64,000 bases of DNA from Desulfoscipio gibsoniae DSM 7213 (GTDB taxonomy: Bacteria; Bacillota; Desulfotomaculia; Desulfotomaculales; Desulfallaceae): positions 124,001 through 188,000 of the forward strand of contig NC_021184.1 of assembly GCF_000233715.2 (NCBI RefSeq). The letters are read 5' to 3'. The position numbers were made by a program, and so were the translations under genes. The number at the start of each line of letters is the position of its first letter. The stretch's first letter is position 1. This document shows, piece after piece, positions 1 through 7,173 of the stretch. The notes beneath the pieces are model-generated. The model did no database searches. It was not told where the DNA came from and saw only the letters and a list, made by a program, of their open reading frames with translations.

Positions 1-1
1 C

Positions 2-346
2 ATATCCTTAATTGCTGACCGGGATGCCATTATAGCTGTTTCCGGAGCACCTAAAAAGGAATTTTTAAATAAACCGATAAGCAATGCCATAGAAAAGGTT
101 ATGGAAGAACGTAAGGCTGTGGTTATTAATAACCCGGGAATTGATCCGCATTATGTGGATTGTATGATTATTGAGGACGGTGAATGCAAGTATACGGCGG
201 AGGTTGTTGCGCCGATTATTTCTGAGGGAGATCCCATTGGTGCTGTAATTCTTGCCTCTCGTGAACCAAACGTGAACATGGGAGAACTGGAATTAAAACT
301 GGCCGAAACAGCGGCGGGTTTTCTAGCCAAGCAAATGGAACAATAA
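2..346 (+). CDS. spoVT: Stage V sporulation protein T, C-terminal part (truncated by window edge)
   Basis: The frame is open from base 2 and ends with TAA at 344-346. The visible 114 residues correspond to the GAF-like C-terminal domain of SpoVT, the AbrB-family regulator of forespore (sigma-G) genes; the N-terminal DNA-binding swapped-hairpin domain lies outside the window. Recognisable stretches are an IADRDAIIAVSGAP segment near the left edge and a DPIGAVILAS strand near the end. In Bacillus and Clostridia spoVT lies just upstream of mazG/yabN, as here, which supports the call. A strong terminator starts at the stop codon, so it appears to be transcribed separately from the genes to its right. 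Confidence 0.85.
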   Translation: MSLIADRDAIIAVSGAPKKEFLNKPISNAIEKVMEERKAVVINNPGIDPHYVDCMIIEDGECKYTAEVVAPIISEGDPIGAVILASREPNVNMGELELKLAETAAGFLAKQMEQ

Positions 347-371
347 CGACCCTAAAGGGTCGTTTTTTTTT
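345..371 (+). terminator. Rho-independent terminator after spoVT
   Basis: An 8-bp perfect stem (AACGACCC / GGGTCGTT) with a TAAA loop is followed by a run of T. It overlaps the spoVT stop codon. Confidence 0.9.
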
Positions 372-502
372 GTCCCGGGCGTGATTAACCGGGGAATATC
401 CTCCGGGGTGATTTTTTATTTTGCTAAAAGGATTTTCAGTTAAGTGTCGCGTAATTGGTAAGAATAACAGTAAGGTTATCACTATTCAGGGGGTTTTTAA
501 TA

Positions 503-1984
503 TTGACAACTAAGGTAATTGTGGTGGGACTTGGACCCGGCAGCCAGGACGCTCTGCCTGCGGTAAACCTGGAGGTATTAAAGTGTGCCCGGCGTCTTTT
601 TTTGCGCACCGGGGTGCACCCCGTAGTCGATTGGCTTAAAGAACAAGGTATCGCCTTTGATACCTTTGATAAGTACTACGAGCAGGCGGATAGCTTTGAC
701 GATGTCTACCGGCGTATTGCAGAAGATGTGCTGGCTGCCGCCGGGCAGGGGACTGTGGTATACGCCGTGCCCGGCCACCCGCTGGTGGCCGAAACAGCTG
801 TGGATATGATTATGCGTAAGGCCGAGCAGAGGGGGATATCTACAGAAGTATTACCGGCCATGAGTTTTTTGGATGAGCTATATGCAGTATTAAAAGTAGA
901 TCCGGTGCAAGGGATACAGATTATTGATGGGCTTAAATTGGACGGCTGTTTGCTGAACCCGGCGTTGGGGGTGGTGATGGTTCAGGTTTATAGCCGACTG
1001 GTAGCTTCTGATGTTAAACTATCCTTGCTGGAAATGTACCCTGCGGAGCACTTGGTGGCTATTGTCCGTGCGGCTGGTGTGCCGGGTGAACAAAGGGTTG
1101 AATATGTGCCGCTGTTTGAAATGGACCGGCTTGATTGGCTGGATCATCTCACTAGTATATATATACCGCCGATTAGCCGGGCAGCTGACAGTATGAAAGC
1201 TGACTTTCCGCTGGACCCGCTGGTGGACATTATGGGCCGGTTGCGGGGTGAGGGGGGGTGTCCGTGGGACCGGGAACAGGATCACCATACTCTGACACCC
1301 TATTTGCTTGAGGAAACTTACGAAGTGCTGGAGGCCATCCAGCAGGAAAATATGTATAATATTTGTGAAGAATTGGGAGACTTATTACTACAGATAGTGT
1401 TCCATGCTCAAATAGCTCGGGAAAACGGTTTATTTGACATTAATGATGTGGTGCGCGGCATTTGCCAAAAGATGATCCACCGTCACCCACATGTTTTTGG
1501 TAATATACAGGTTAACAATAGCGACGAAGTGCTGGCTAATTGGGAAATCATTAAGCAAGGTGAAAAGGATGGTGGTGCGAAAAAGAAGGAGTCGGTATTG
1601 GATGGGGTACCCCGTGGCTTACCAGCCATGCCACGCTCTTATAAAATACAGGCCAAGGCGGCCCGGGTGGGTTTTGACTGGCCCGATTATCGGGGGGCGC
1701 TGGATAAAGTTGATGAGGAACTGGTCGAGTGGAAGGAAGCACTGGCAAGTGGACAACGGGATAGGATTGAACTGGAGACCGGTGATATGCTATTTGCCGT
1801 AGTCAATACAGCCAGATTAACGGGCATTGACCCCGAGGTGGCTCTAACGGCCACAATTAATAAATTTATATGTAGATTTAAGTGGATGGAAAAAGAAGCC
1901 GCCGTTCAGGGATTGAATCTTGCCGACATGACTCTGGCCGAGATGGATGAGTTGTGGGAAAAAGCCAAGAATAAAGAAATATGA
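503..1984 (+). CDS. mazG: MazG-family nucleotide pyrophosphohydrolase fused to a tetrapyrrole-methylase-like domain (YabN type)
   Basis: The start is TTG at 503, not the longer ATG at 455, because a CAGGGGG ribosome binding site ends about 9 bases upstream and the protein then opens with the VVGLGPG SAM-binding-like motif of TP-methylases (residues about 6-12). The C-terminal half is MazG: GGCPWD near residue 250, EETYE near 268 and EELGD near 289 form the metal-binding ExxE...ExxD signature of all-alpha NTP pyrophosphatases, and a second, weaker module (EELVEW, ELETGD) follows. MazG proteins hydrolyse NTPs to NMP plus pyrophosphate as nucleotide housecleaning. At 493 residues the length fits the family. 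What the methylase-like domain does in this family is not established. It sits upstream of HU, as in related genomes. Confidence 0.9.
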   Translation: MTTKVIVVGLGPGSQDALPAVNLEVLKCARRLFLRTGVHPVVDWLKEQGIAFDTFDKYYEQADSFDDVYRRIAEDVLAAAGQGTVVYAVPGHPLVAETAVDMIMRKAEQRGISTEVLPAMSFLDELYAVLKVDPVQGIQIIDGLKLDGCLLNPALGVVMVQVYSRLVASDVKLSLLEMYPAEHLVAIVRAAGVPGEQRVEYVPLFEMDRLDWLDHLTSIYIPPISRAADSMKADFPLDPLVDIMGRLRGEGGCPWDREQDHHTLTPYLLEETYEVLEAIQQENMYNICEELGDLLLQIVFHAQIARENGLFDINDVVRGICQKMIHRHPHVFGNIQVNNSDEVLANWEIIKQGEKDGGAKKKESVLDGVPRGLPAMPRSYKIQAKAARVGFDWPDYRGALDKVDEELVEWKEALASGQRDRIELETGDMLFAVVNTARLTGIDPEVALTATINKFICRFKWMEKEAAVQGLNLADMTLAEMDELWEKAKNKEI

Positions 1985-2102
1985 AGGAAAAAAATGTAGT
2001 AAAAATTAACTCCAAAGAAGGAACCTAAGGATAAATAGCGAATACGAATAGCTTAGTGACTAATTTCGTTTTTATCAGTTTAATTTCTTGAGGGGGGTAT
2101 AT

Positions 2103-2375
2103 ATGAATAAGGCAGAGCTGATTGCCAGTGTAGCCGAGAAGTCCGAATTAACCAAAAAAGATGCTGAAAAGGCTGTGGGTGCGGTGCTGGCAAGTATTGA
2201 GGAAGCATTGGCCAGTGGCGATAAAGTTCAACTGGTTGGCTTCGGTACTTTTGAAATCAGGGAAAGGGCCGCCCGCAAGGGACGCAACCCGCAAACAGGC
2301 GAGGAAATTAATATCGCTGCTGCCCGTGTTCCGGTATTCAAAGCCGGGAAAGCTTTGCGCGAAACTGTTTCATAA
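2103..2375 (+). CDS. hup: HU-type histone-like DNA-binding protein
   Basis: The start is ATG at 2103 behind a GAGGGGGG ribosome binding site; an in-frame alternative at 2088 lies upstream of that site. The 90-residue product begins MNKAELI and contains the conserved [18 protein letters not shown] arm that intercalates into the minor groove, ending in the VPVFKAGK strand. HU bends and compacts DNA without sequence preference. Its position between mazG and the S4-domain gene is the standard Clostridia arrangement. Confidence 0.95.
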   Translation: MNKAELIASVAEKSELTKKDAEKAVGAVLASIEEALASGDKVQLVGFGTFEIRERAARKGRNPQTGEEINIAAARVPVFKAGKALRETVS

Positions 2376-2411
2376 ACACTAAAATATGATTTAGAACTGA
2401 GTTGTTTTATA

Positions 2412-2675
2412 TTGAGATTGGATAAGTTTTTAAAGGTTTCCCGGATAATTAAGAGGCGCACGTTAGCCAAAGAGGCCTGTGACCGGCAGCAGGTAAAAGT
2501 CAATGGCCGGGTGGCTAAAGCGGGAGCGGATGTGCAGCCGGAAGATGTAGTTGAAATTTCATTCGGGCAGCGACGTTTAAAAATTAAGATCATTACTGTG
2601 CGGGAAACTGTACCCGCTAAGCAGGCTGCTGATTTATATGTGATCTTAGAAGATTTGCATATGGGTAATGACTAA
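2412..2675 (+). CDS. rqcP: S4-domain RNA-binding protein, RqcP/YabO type
   Basis: An 87-residue protein with a single S4 domain: MRLDKFLKVSRIIKRRT is the characteristic opening helix, followed by VKVNGRVAKAG and VEISFGQRRLKIKI. RqcP in Bacillus binds the 50S subunit and supports RqcH-mediated alanine tailing of stalled nascent chains. The start is TTG at 2412 with no strong ribosome binding site, but the conserved N-terminus leaves no alternative. It is 36 bases after hup, so co-transcription is likely, and it ends at a terminator. Confidence 0.88.
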   Translation: MRLDKFLKVSRIIKRRTLAKEACDRQQVKVNGRVAKAGADVQPEDVVEISFGQRRLKIKIITVRETVPAKQAADLYVILEDLHMGND

Positions 2676-2689
2676 TTACCAATCAAAAT

Positions 2690-2716
2690 AAAGGTCCTAA
2701 GGGGCCTTTTTTTTAT
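2690..2716 (+). terminator. Terminator after hup-rqcP
   Basis: AAAGGTCC / GGGCCTTT stem (one G-T pair) with a TAAG-type loop, followed by eight T. Confidence 0.85.
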
Positions 2717-2774
2717 TTTTGTTAGATTTGGCAAACTGGAACTGGATCTGGGGTAAACTGGCTTTTCGGGCTTT

Positions 2775-2833
2775 GGTGCCAGGTGTTGAAAGGTTGAAAA
2801 TCTTTGATTTTCAACCTTTCAACACCTGGCACC
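2775..2833. repeat. 59-bp perfect palindrome, copy 1
   Basis: Two 28-bp arms (2775-2802 and 2806-2833) are exact reverse complements around a TTT centre. The outer part reads GGTGCC..GGCACC and the inner part contains GTTGAAAGGTTGAAAATC. A near-identical palindrome lies at 6463-6521, differing by one base in each arm so that pairing is kept. It stands alone in an intergenic region after a terminator and has no T-run, so it is not an ordinary terminator. Confidence 0.9.
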
Positions 2834-2855
2834 AATCAAATGGCACCAATCAAAT
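2828..2855. repeat. Tandem 14-bp direct repeat overlapping the palindrome edge
   Basis: GGCACCAATCAAAT occurs twice head to tail at 2828-2841 and 2842-2855; the first copy begins inside the right end of the 59-bp palindrome. The rest of the 2676-3006 intergenic stretch shows only the terminator and this repeat structure. Confidence 0.85.
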
Positions 2856-3006
2856 GCCTGTTTTTTATTCTAAGGTAGTGAAAAATGTATTATCAATGAG
2901 CATTGAGGTGTTATTTATATTATAAACCCCGTTACCAGCCAAAATGGTGTTTGCATAGCTATGGTAGTATTTACAATAAATGTAAATCAAATTGAGGGGT
3001 GTTCAA

Positions 3007-3288
3007 ATGTTTTGGATGGATCTGATACAGGTTAAGTTGAAAAGTTTTAGGGGAGTAATGCCCCGTCGCGGGGTTATCTGGTATAAACTAAGGCAGTCGG
3101 GTTGGCTGCTTTGCCGGGATGGTAATTTGCGGGCTATTTGGGGTGGGCTATGGGAACCGGTATTGTCGATAGCAGGTCATGCAGGATTGCGAGAGCTGTC
3201 TTTTGCCGGTGGGGTAAGGCCGAATGGCGCGGCCAGGTTGACAGGGGTGCTGCATTACTTTACCAGGGGGCCCAATAAGCAATCATAA
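3007..3288 (+). CDS. Hypothetical protein, 93 residues
   Basis: The start is ATG at 3007 with a GAGGGGTG ribosome binding site ending about 5 bases upstream; an earlier TTG at 2992 precedes that site and is rejected. The product is basic and Trp-rich, beginning MFWMDLIQVKLKSFRG, with no Cys cluster or clear membrane segment. I do not recognise a family. It lies between rqcP and the SpoIID-like gene, where other sporulators have sporulation genes, but no function can be read from the sequence. Confidence 0.6.
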   Translation: MFWMDLIQVKLKSFRGVMPRRGVIWYKLRQSGWLLCRDGNLRAIWGGLWEPVLSIAGHAGLRELSFAGGVRPNGAARLTGVLHYFTRGPNKQS

Positions 3289-3293
3289 AAGGC

Positions 3294-3322
3294 GCATATT
3301 TTAATATCATCCCGCAAAAGAT
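3294..3322 (+). promoter_or_regulatory. Possible sigma-E-type promoter for the SpoIID-like gene
   Basis: GCATATT at 3294-3300 matches the sigma-E -35 pattern; 14 bases further, CAAAAGAT at 3315-3322 is a five-of-eight match to the CATACAnT -10. It lies 28 bases before the TTG start. The match is suggestive only. Confidence 0.35.
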
Positions 3323-3349
3323 AAGAAAAAATTTCGGGAGGGATGGTAT

Positions 3350-4297
3350 TTGCGCGCAATTAAAATAGCACTGGTTGCTCTTGTTTCAGCCGGGTTGATA
3401 TGGGGTTGCACTAATCAACCACAGCGAAAGCCGGTGGAACCAGTTCCGGGAGCTCCCAATCAGGAACCCACCATTAGCCTTTACATCAATGAGCAAGGCA
3501 TAAAAAAGAATATTAAATTGGAAGAATATCTGGCCGGGGTGGTGGCAGCCGAGATGGAGCCTACTTGGCCGGAAAAAGCCCTGGCTGCCCAGGCGATACT
3601 GGCCCGCACCTTCACCATGGAAAATATTAAGGCGGGGCGAGTTAAGGAACTGCATGGAACGGACGCGTCTACCGACATCGAGGAGTTTCAGGCTTATGAT
3701 CCCTCACGAATAAATGATAAAGTGCGCCAGGCTGTAGCTTCTACAAGGGGACAGGTAATTACCTATCGCGGCGATTATGTAAAGGGTTGGTTCTCGGCAT
3801 GTGATGGAGGCATTTCCGCCACGGCACAAGAGGGGCTGGCCTATACTAAGGAGCCCACACCATATATCAAGTCCGGAGCGCGGGATGGCTGCCTGGAAAT
3901 TACAGTGCCCGAGAATCAATACTGGCGTGTGGAATTACCTTTGCAACAAGTGCGGGCAGCGGTGCAGAAAATTAACGGAACAGATCCGGGAAACATAACT
4001 ACCGTGGACATTGTGGAAAGGGGGCCTTCGGGAAGAGCGACCAGGATACAAGTTGGATCTGCTACGGTGGGAGCCCCGGATTTGAGACTGGCCTTAGGCA
4101 GCGATAAAGTTCGATCAACGTTGATTTCCAGTGCCCGGGTGCAGGGCAATAATTTAGTGCTGGAAGGCAAGGGGTACGGGCACGGTGTGGGACTGTGCCA
4201 GTGGGGAGCGAATAAATTGGCCTCGGAAGGTAAAACTCCCCAGGAAATCATTAAATTTTATTACCGTGATGTTGACATCCAAAAGCTTTGGGATTAA
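3350..4297 (+). CDS. spoIID: SpoIID/LytB-domain sporulation lipoprotein
   Basis: The start is TTG at 3350 behind a GGGAGGG site. The first 20 residues form a lipoprotein signal with a lipobox ending in LIWGC. The rest is a SpoIID domain: VVAAEMEPTWPEKALAAQA near residues 63-80, whose Glu corresponds to the catalytic position of the SpoIID lytic transglycosylase, and the C-terminal GYGHGVGLCQWGA signature near 275-288. SpoIID degrades denuded glycan strands during engulfment together with SpoIIP and SpoIIM. Bacillus SpoIID is a bitopic membrane protein, so the lipobox is a variation. It could be a SpoIID paralogue rather than the engulfment enzyme itself; neighbouring spore genes favour a sporulation role. 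Confidence 0.8.
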   Translation: MRAIKIALVALVSAGLIWGCTNQPQRKPVEPVPGAPNQEPTISLYINEQGIKKNIKLEEYLAGVVAAEMEPTWPEKALAAQAILARTFTMENIKAGRVKELHGTDASTDIEEFQAYDPSRINDKVRQAVASTRGQVITYRGDYVKGWFSACDGGISATAQEGLAYTKEPTPYIKSGARDGCLEITVPENQYWRVELPLQQVRAAVQKINGTDPGNITTVDIVERGPSGRATRIQVGSATVGAPDLRLALGSDKVRSTLISSARVQGNNLVLEGKGYGHGVGLCQWGANKLASEGKTPQEIIKFYYRDVDIQKLWD

Positions 4298-4298
4298 A

Positions 4299-4328
4299 GG
4301 AGTGATCCAATGGATCGCTTCTTTTTTT
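4299..4328 (+). terminator. Terminator after the SpoIID-like gene
   Basis: AGTGATCC / GGATCGCT stem (one G-T pair) with an AAT loop, followed by CTTTTTTT. Confidence 0.8.
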
Positions 4329-4356
4329 GCATAATTATGGATTAACGGCATAGATA
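4329..4356 (+). promoter_or_regulatory. Possible sigma-E-type promoter for yabP-yabQ
   Basis: GCATAAT (4329-4335), a 13-base spacer and CATAGATA (4349-4356) resemble a sigma-E promoter, which is what controls yabP-yabQ in Bacillus. The match is imperfect. Confidence 0.35.
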
Positions 4357-4397
4357 TAAAACAAGGGTTTACCGTGCCTACGGAGGTGAAAAACAAT

Positions 4398-4682
4398 ATG
4401 GATATTAAATCGGATTTTATAAACCGGATTGTCCTAACCGATCGTAAAAATTTAGTATTGGATGGTGTGGAGCAGGTAGGGAATTTCAATGAAAAAGAAA
4501 TCAGCCTGGTCACCAATATGGGTTTTCTCACCTTGCGTGGTGAAGGGCTGCATATTACCCAGTTAAATTTAGAAAATGGAAATTTGGTGGTGCAAGGGCG
4601 CATTTGCGCCTTAGAATATATAGAAAATAAAACCGCCGGGGGGTTCCGGGGCAAGGGCATGCTAAACAGGATATTCAAGTAA
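4398..4682 (+). CDS. yabP: Spore protein YabP
   Basis: ATG at 4398 follows an ACGGAGGTG ribosome binding site; the upstream in-frame start at 4374 would ignore that site. The 94-residue product has the YabP/YqfC family pattern, with FNEKEISLVTNMGFLTLRGEGL and the LENGNLVVQGRI strands. YabP and YabQ act in the mother cell and are linked to spore coat/cortex formation in Bacillus. It is 40 bases upstream of yabQ and very likely co-transcribed. Confidence 0.9.
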   Translation: MDIKSDFINRIVLTDRKNLVLDGVEQVGNFNEKEISLVTNMGFLTLRGEGLHITQLNLENGNLVVQGRICALEYIENKTAGGFRGKGMLNRIFK

Positions 4683-4722
4683 AAGGACCCGTGTTGACAG
4701 TCCGGGCATGGAGGTAATTATC

Positions 4723-5259
4723 TTGGCGGAGCCGGTAACCAGTCAGTTCATGGTTTTTTTATACACCATTTTGACCGGGGCACTGGCGGGATTTTTATAT
4801 GATGTTTATGCCGGTATCGGTCATGTTATAAGATTGAATAAATTGGGCACATTGCTGGGTGATTTTTTATACTGGTTTGGCGCAACTATATTGGTTTATG
4901 CTTTATTATTGCGGTATAATCAAGGCGAAGTGCGTCTTTTTGTGCTTATGGGTTTGGGTATAGGTGCGGTGTTCTATTTCCGCTTAAGCAGGCACCGGAT
5001 GAGGAAGTTGGTAATAAAAACCATAGAATGGTTGATTAAATTAATTAATTGGTTGGTAATAATTCTACTGTTTCCCATTCGCATATTATATATTATTTTA
5101 ACTTTTCCCTTTAAAGTTTTCAGTTTAGCGTTTGGTAAAATACGTTGCATAGCCATTAATATCCTGAAGCGCCTGGTACCTGCGCCCATCAAGTCTTTAT
5201 ATCACCGGTGGGGAAAATGGTATTCCAGGGTTATTAATAAACTAAAGCGGCATAAGTAA
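4723..5259 (+). CDS. yabQ: Spore cortex protein YabQ
   Basis: The chosen start is TTG at 4723, 7 bases after GGAGGT; ATG at 4708 is in frame but overlaps that site. The 178-residue protein is membrane-embedded: hydrophobic segments around residues 5-25, 45-65 and 70-90, then a fourth near 110-130, with a basic tail. The LTGALAGFLYDVYAGIGHV opening is typical of YabQ, which is required for cortex formation in Bacillus. It is paired with yabP. Confidence 0.9.
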   Translation: MAEPVTSQFMVFLYTILTGALAGFLYDVYAGIGHVIRLNKLGTLLGDFLYWFGATILVYALLLRYNQGEVRLFVLMGLGIGAVFYFRLSRHRMRKLVIKTIEWLIKLINWLVIILLFPIRILYIILTFPFKVFSLAFGKIRCIAINILKRLVPAPIKSLYHRWGKWYSRVINKLKRHK

Positions 5260-5373
5260 GGCAGCGGAAAGAATTTCACCGGTTAATATGTCATGACTTA
5301 TATCATATCATTTTGACGACTTCATTTATCTGTTATATGTATTAATTGAAAAAAGTTTAATAAAGTTAAAGCC

Positions 5374-5397
5374 TGACCCTCAATTGAGGGTCTTTTT
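5374..5397. terminator. Shared terminator between yabQ and spoIIR
   Basis: GACCCTC / GAGGGTC stem with an AATT centre, TTTTT on the + side and an A-rich left flank, so it can serve both convergent genes. It overlaps the spoIIR stop codon (TGA, complement of 5380-5382). Confidence 0.75.
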
Positions 5398-6027
5398 AAA
5401 TAGCTCGATTACCCGAAAGCGATATTTAATGTTGGGTTCTCTACTTTTTGAGGTTTTATTTTCAGGCATCTTTTCGATATTTTCTTCTTGTGCAGCGGAC
5501 GCAGTTGGTAATATTACGGGCGGGGCCGCCTGCTGTAGATTTACAAAGCACAGTGGAGGGTAAAGCACACACCACCAGTTGGCACCCTCCCCAGAGCCTA
5601 TAATTACCCTCACCGCTTCGTATCGTCCCGGGGGTAAAGTTAAAGACGCTATTTGTTTATTTTCCTGGACAGTGTATTTTTTTGCCGGGAAATAATAATC
5701 TCCCCTTACCACCCGCACCGGGTAATCAAACCCCCGGCGCTGTATTTCCTCCTCGGCTATACTCCGAATGGTTTCTATATTGGCGTCGGCAATTTGCCTG
5801 GCTTCATTGATGTCGGTGGCCTGGCTGAAAGCAGGTGTCATTTCACAGACGATACGGTCTTTTACCTGGTATTTAAGTGTTTGATCGTAAAAGGTATTGC
5901 TGTTGGCTATAATGTGCAGCCTGATCAAGTTTGCCGGTTTGGCGCGGTTTTGCTCATAAATATAATAGCCCCCGGCGCTTGCTAATAGTAAAAAGATGAT
6001 TATAGGAATGCTGATTTTTTTATGCAC
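5380..6027 (-). CDS. spoIIR: Stage II sporulation protein R
   Basis: A 215-residue secreted protein. An N-terminal hydrophobic signal (ISIPIIIFLLLASAGG) is followed by NLIRLHIIANSNT and, near residue 150, GEGANWWCVLYPPLCF, both hallmarks of SpoIIR. SpoIIR is made in the forespore under sigma-F, exported, and triggers SpoIIGA to process pro-sigma-E in the mother cell. The variable tail after the PPLCF motif is Ala/Pro/Lys-rich. A sigma-F-like promoter lies upstream on the same strand. It is the only reversed gene in the left sporulation block. Confidence 0.93.
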   Translation of the reverse strand: MHKKISIPIIIFLLLASAGGYYIYEQNRAKPANLIRLHIIANSNTFYDQTLKYQVKDRIVCEMTPAFSQATDINEARQIADANIETIRSIAEEEIQRRGFDYPVRVVRGDYYFPAKKYTVQENKQIASLTLPPGRYEAVRVIIGSGEGANWWCVLYPPLCFVNLQQAAPPVILPTASAAQEENIEKMPENKTSKSREPNIKYRFRVIELFKKTLN

Positions 6028-6059
6028 GCGATCACCTGCTTTGTTAATTGATTAATAAT

Positions 6060-6087
6060 ATTGTTTCCAAATTTTTATAGTATAAAC
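6060..6087 (-). promoter_or_regulatory. Sigma-F-like promoter of spoIIR
   Basis: On the minus strand GTTTA (complement of 6083-6087) is followed after 14 bases by GGAAACAAT (complement of 6060-6068), matching the sigma-F pattern GywTA - N14-15 - GGnnAnnnT. The -10 ends 33 bases before the ATG. Forespore sigma-F control is what is known for spoIIR. Confidence 0.6.
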
Positions 6088-6148
6088 GCTTATTAATTAA
6101 GAAAAAAATGTTAACAATATATATAGATAAAGGAGGAGGAATAAATAA

Positions 6149-6433
6149 ATGATTGGTACCACAACATTAGCGGATTACTTGGTTAAAGCAGGTGACCGGT
6201 TGCCCGAAGAGGCGGACCGGGTGCTTGAGGCTCTGGTTAACGAAGGTAACATGAATAAAGAAGATTTATCATTGCTTTCCCGCGTTAAAAGAGCTGTACT
6301 TGATCATGTAATTATGCAGTTATATGCCCTGGGGTTGGTGGATGTATCTACGGAAGGTAAAAGTAAAATTTGCAGTCTTACCAAATTAGGTGAGGAATAT
6401 GTCAGCTTGCTGGCGGAAAGAAAAGTCGGTTAA
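6149..6433 (+). CDS. Small winged-helix-like hypothetical protein
   Basis: A 94-residue product with a very strong AAAGGAGGAGGA ribosome binding site before ATG 6149. The sequence is helical, and the segment LSLLSRVKRAVLDHVIMQLYALGLV followed by a short beta-like tail ending LTKLGEEYVSL looks like a winged helix with the usual LT..G wing. No family is recognised; a DNA-binding or structural sporulation role is only a guess. It is divergent from spoIIR and has its own terminator. Confidence 0.65.
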   Translation: MIGTTTLADYLVKAGDRLPEEADRVLEALVNEGNMNKEDLSLLSRVKRAVLDHVIMQLYALGLVDVSTEGKSKICSLTKLGEEYVSLLAERKVG

Positions 6434-6450
6434 ACATACCGGCTTTTTTT
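6422..6450 (+). terminator. Terminator after the small winged-helix-like gene
   Basis: AAAGTCGGT / ACCGGCTTT stem (one G-T pair), loop TAAACAT, then a T-run; it overlaps the stop codon. Confidence 0.8.
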
Positions 6451-6462
6451 ATGCACTCCGCT

Positions 6463-6521
6463 GGTGCCGGGTGTTGAAAGGTTGAAAATCTTTGATTTTC
6501 AACCTTTCAACACCCGGCACC
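6463..6521. repeat. 59-bp perfect palindrome, copy 2
   Basis: Arms 6463-6490 and 6494-6521 are exact reverse complements around TTT. Compared with the copy at 2775-2833 the only differences are A to G at arm position 7 and the complementary T to C in the other arm, so the base pair is preserved. It again lies just downstream of a terminator. Confidence 0.9.
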
Positions 6522-6714
6522 TATCAAGGCGACAAAAGCTTTGAGGGGCGGAGCCTATACGGAAATAAGTGAGCAGCACAGAAGCCTAGCTAACGTAGAA
6601 ATCGAAGTGGATTCGTGCGGACTTTTCGAACAGACTCTTAAAAAAAATTCCGGTAGGCAGGAAATTACAGCCGGGTATAGAATGTTTTGTTTGTTGACGA
6701 GGAGGGCGAAAATC

Positions 6715-7098
6715 ATGTCCATAAGTGATGCTTCCCGGAGGGAGCCGAACCAGGATACTAAACGCCGCAGAAATTTCAACTTCTCCCGCAGTAAATTGCC
6801 GGTGATTATTATTGTTTTGTTGATGCTATACATATCCTTTTCCCTGGGGTCACGCTTTGACCAACTATATGCCATGCAACGCAATCTTGAAGATATGCAG
6901 ACAGAAATTAAAGATTTACGGGATAAAAATGCTGGATTATATGAACAACTGGAAAGGCTGCAGTCTGATGATTATATTGAACAGGTGGCCAGGGAAAAGT
7001 TGGGTTTGGTAAAGCCTGGAGAGGCCAGAATAGTAACTGTCCCGCCCGGATCGGAAGAAGCTCAGCAAACGCCGCCGGATTCTGAAATAAAGGATTAA
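6715..7098 (+). CDS. divIC: Septum formation initiator, DivIC/FtsB family
   Basis: ATG 6715 follows GAGGAGGG; the longer in-frame reading from 6541 has no comparable site. The 127-residue protein has a basic cytoplasmic N-terminus, one membrane segment (LPVIIIVLLMLYISFSLGS, about residues 29-47), a coiled coil (MQRNLEDMQTEIKDLRDKN) and the conserved DDYIEQVAREKLGLVKPGE motif. DivIC pairs with FtsL in the divisome. The yabQ-divIC-S1 gene order is the Bacillus/Clostridia pattern. Confidence 0.92.
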   Translation: MSISDASRREPNQDTKRRRNFNFSRSKLPVIIIVLLMLYISFSLGSRFDQLYAMQRNLEDMQTEIKDLRDKNAGLYEQLERLQSDDYIEQVAREKLGLVKPGEARIVTVPPGSEEAQQTPPDSEIKD

Positions 7099-7173
7099 TT
7101 GATGCTTGACATGCCTTGTGGCTTTGATATAATTAATCAAGCCATTCGGTAATGGGAGGATATATTTGCGGTT

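Noticed and set aside
2719-2925. Open frame of 68 codons across the first long palindrome
   Set aside because: It reads through a 59-bp palindrome and terminator sequence, has no ribosome binding site, and its protein shows no family features.
6541-6714. N-terminal extension of divIC
   Set aside because: In frame, but a good ribosome site and the normal DivIC start are at 6715; the extension has no family similarity.
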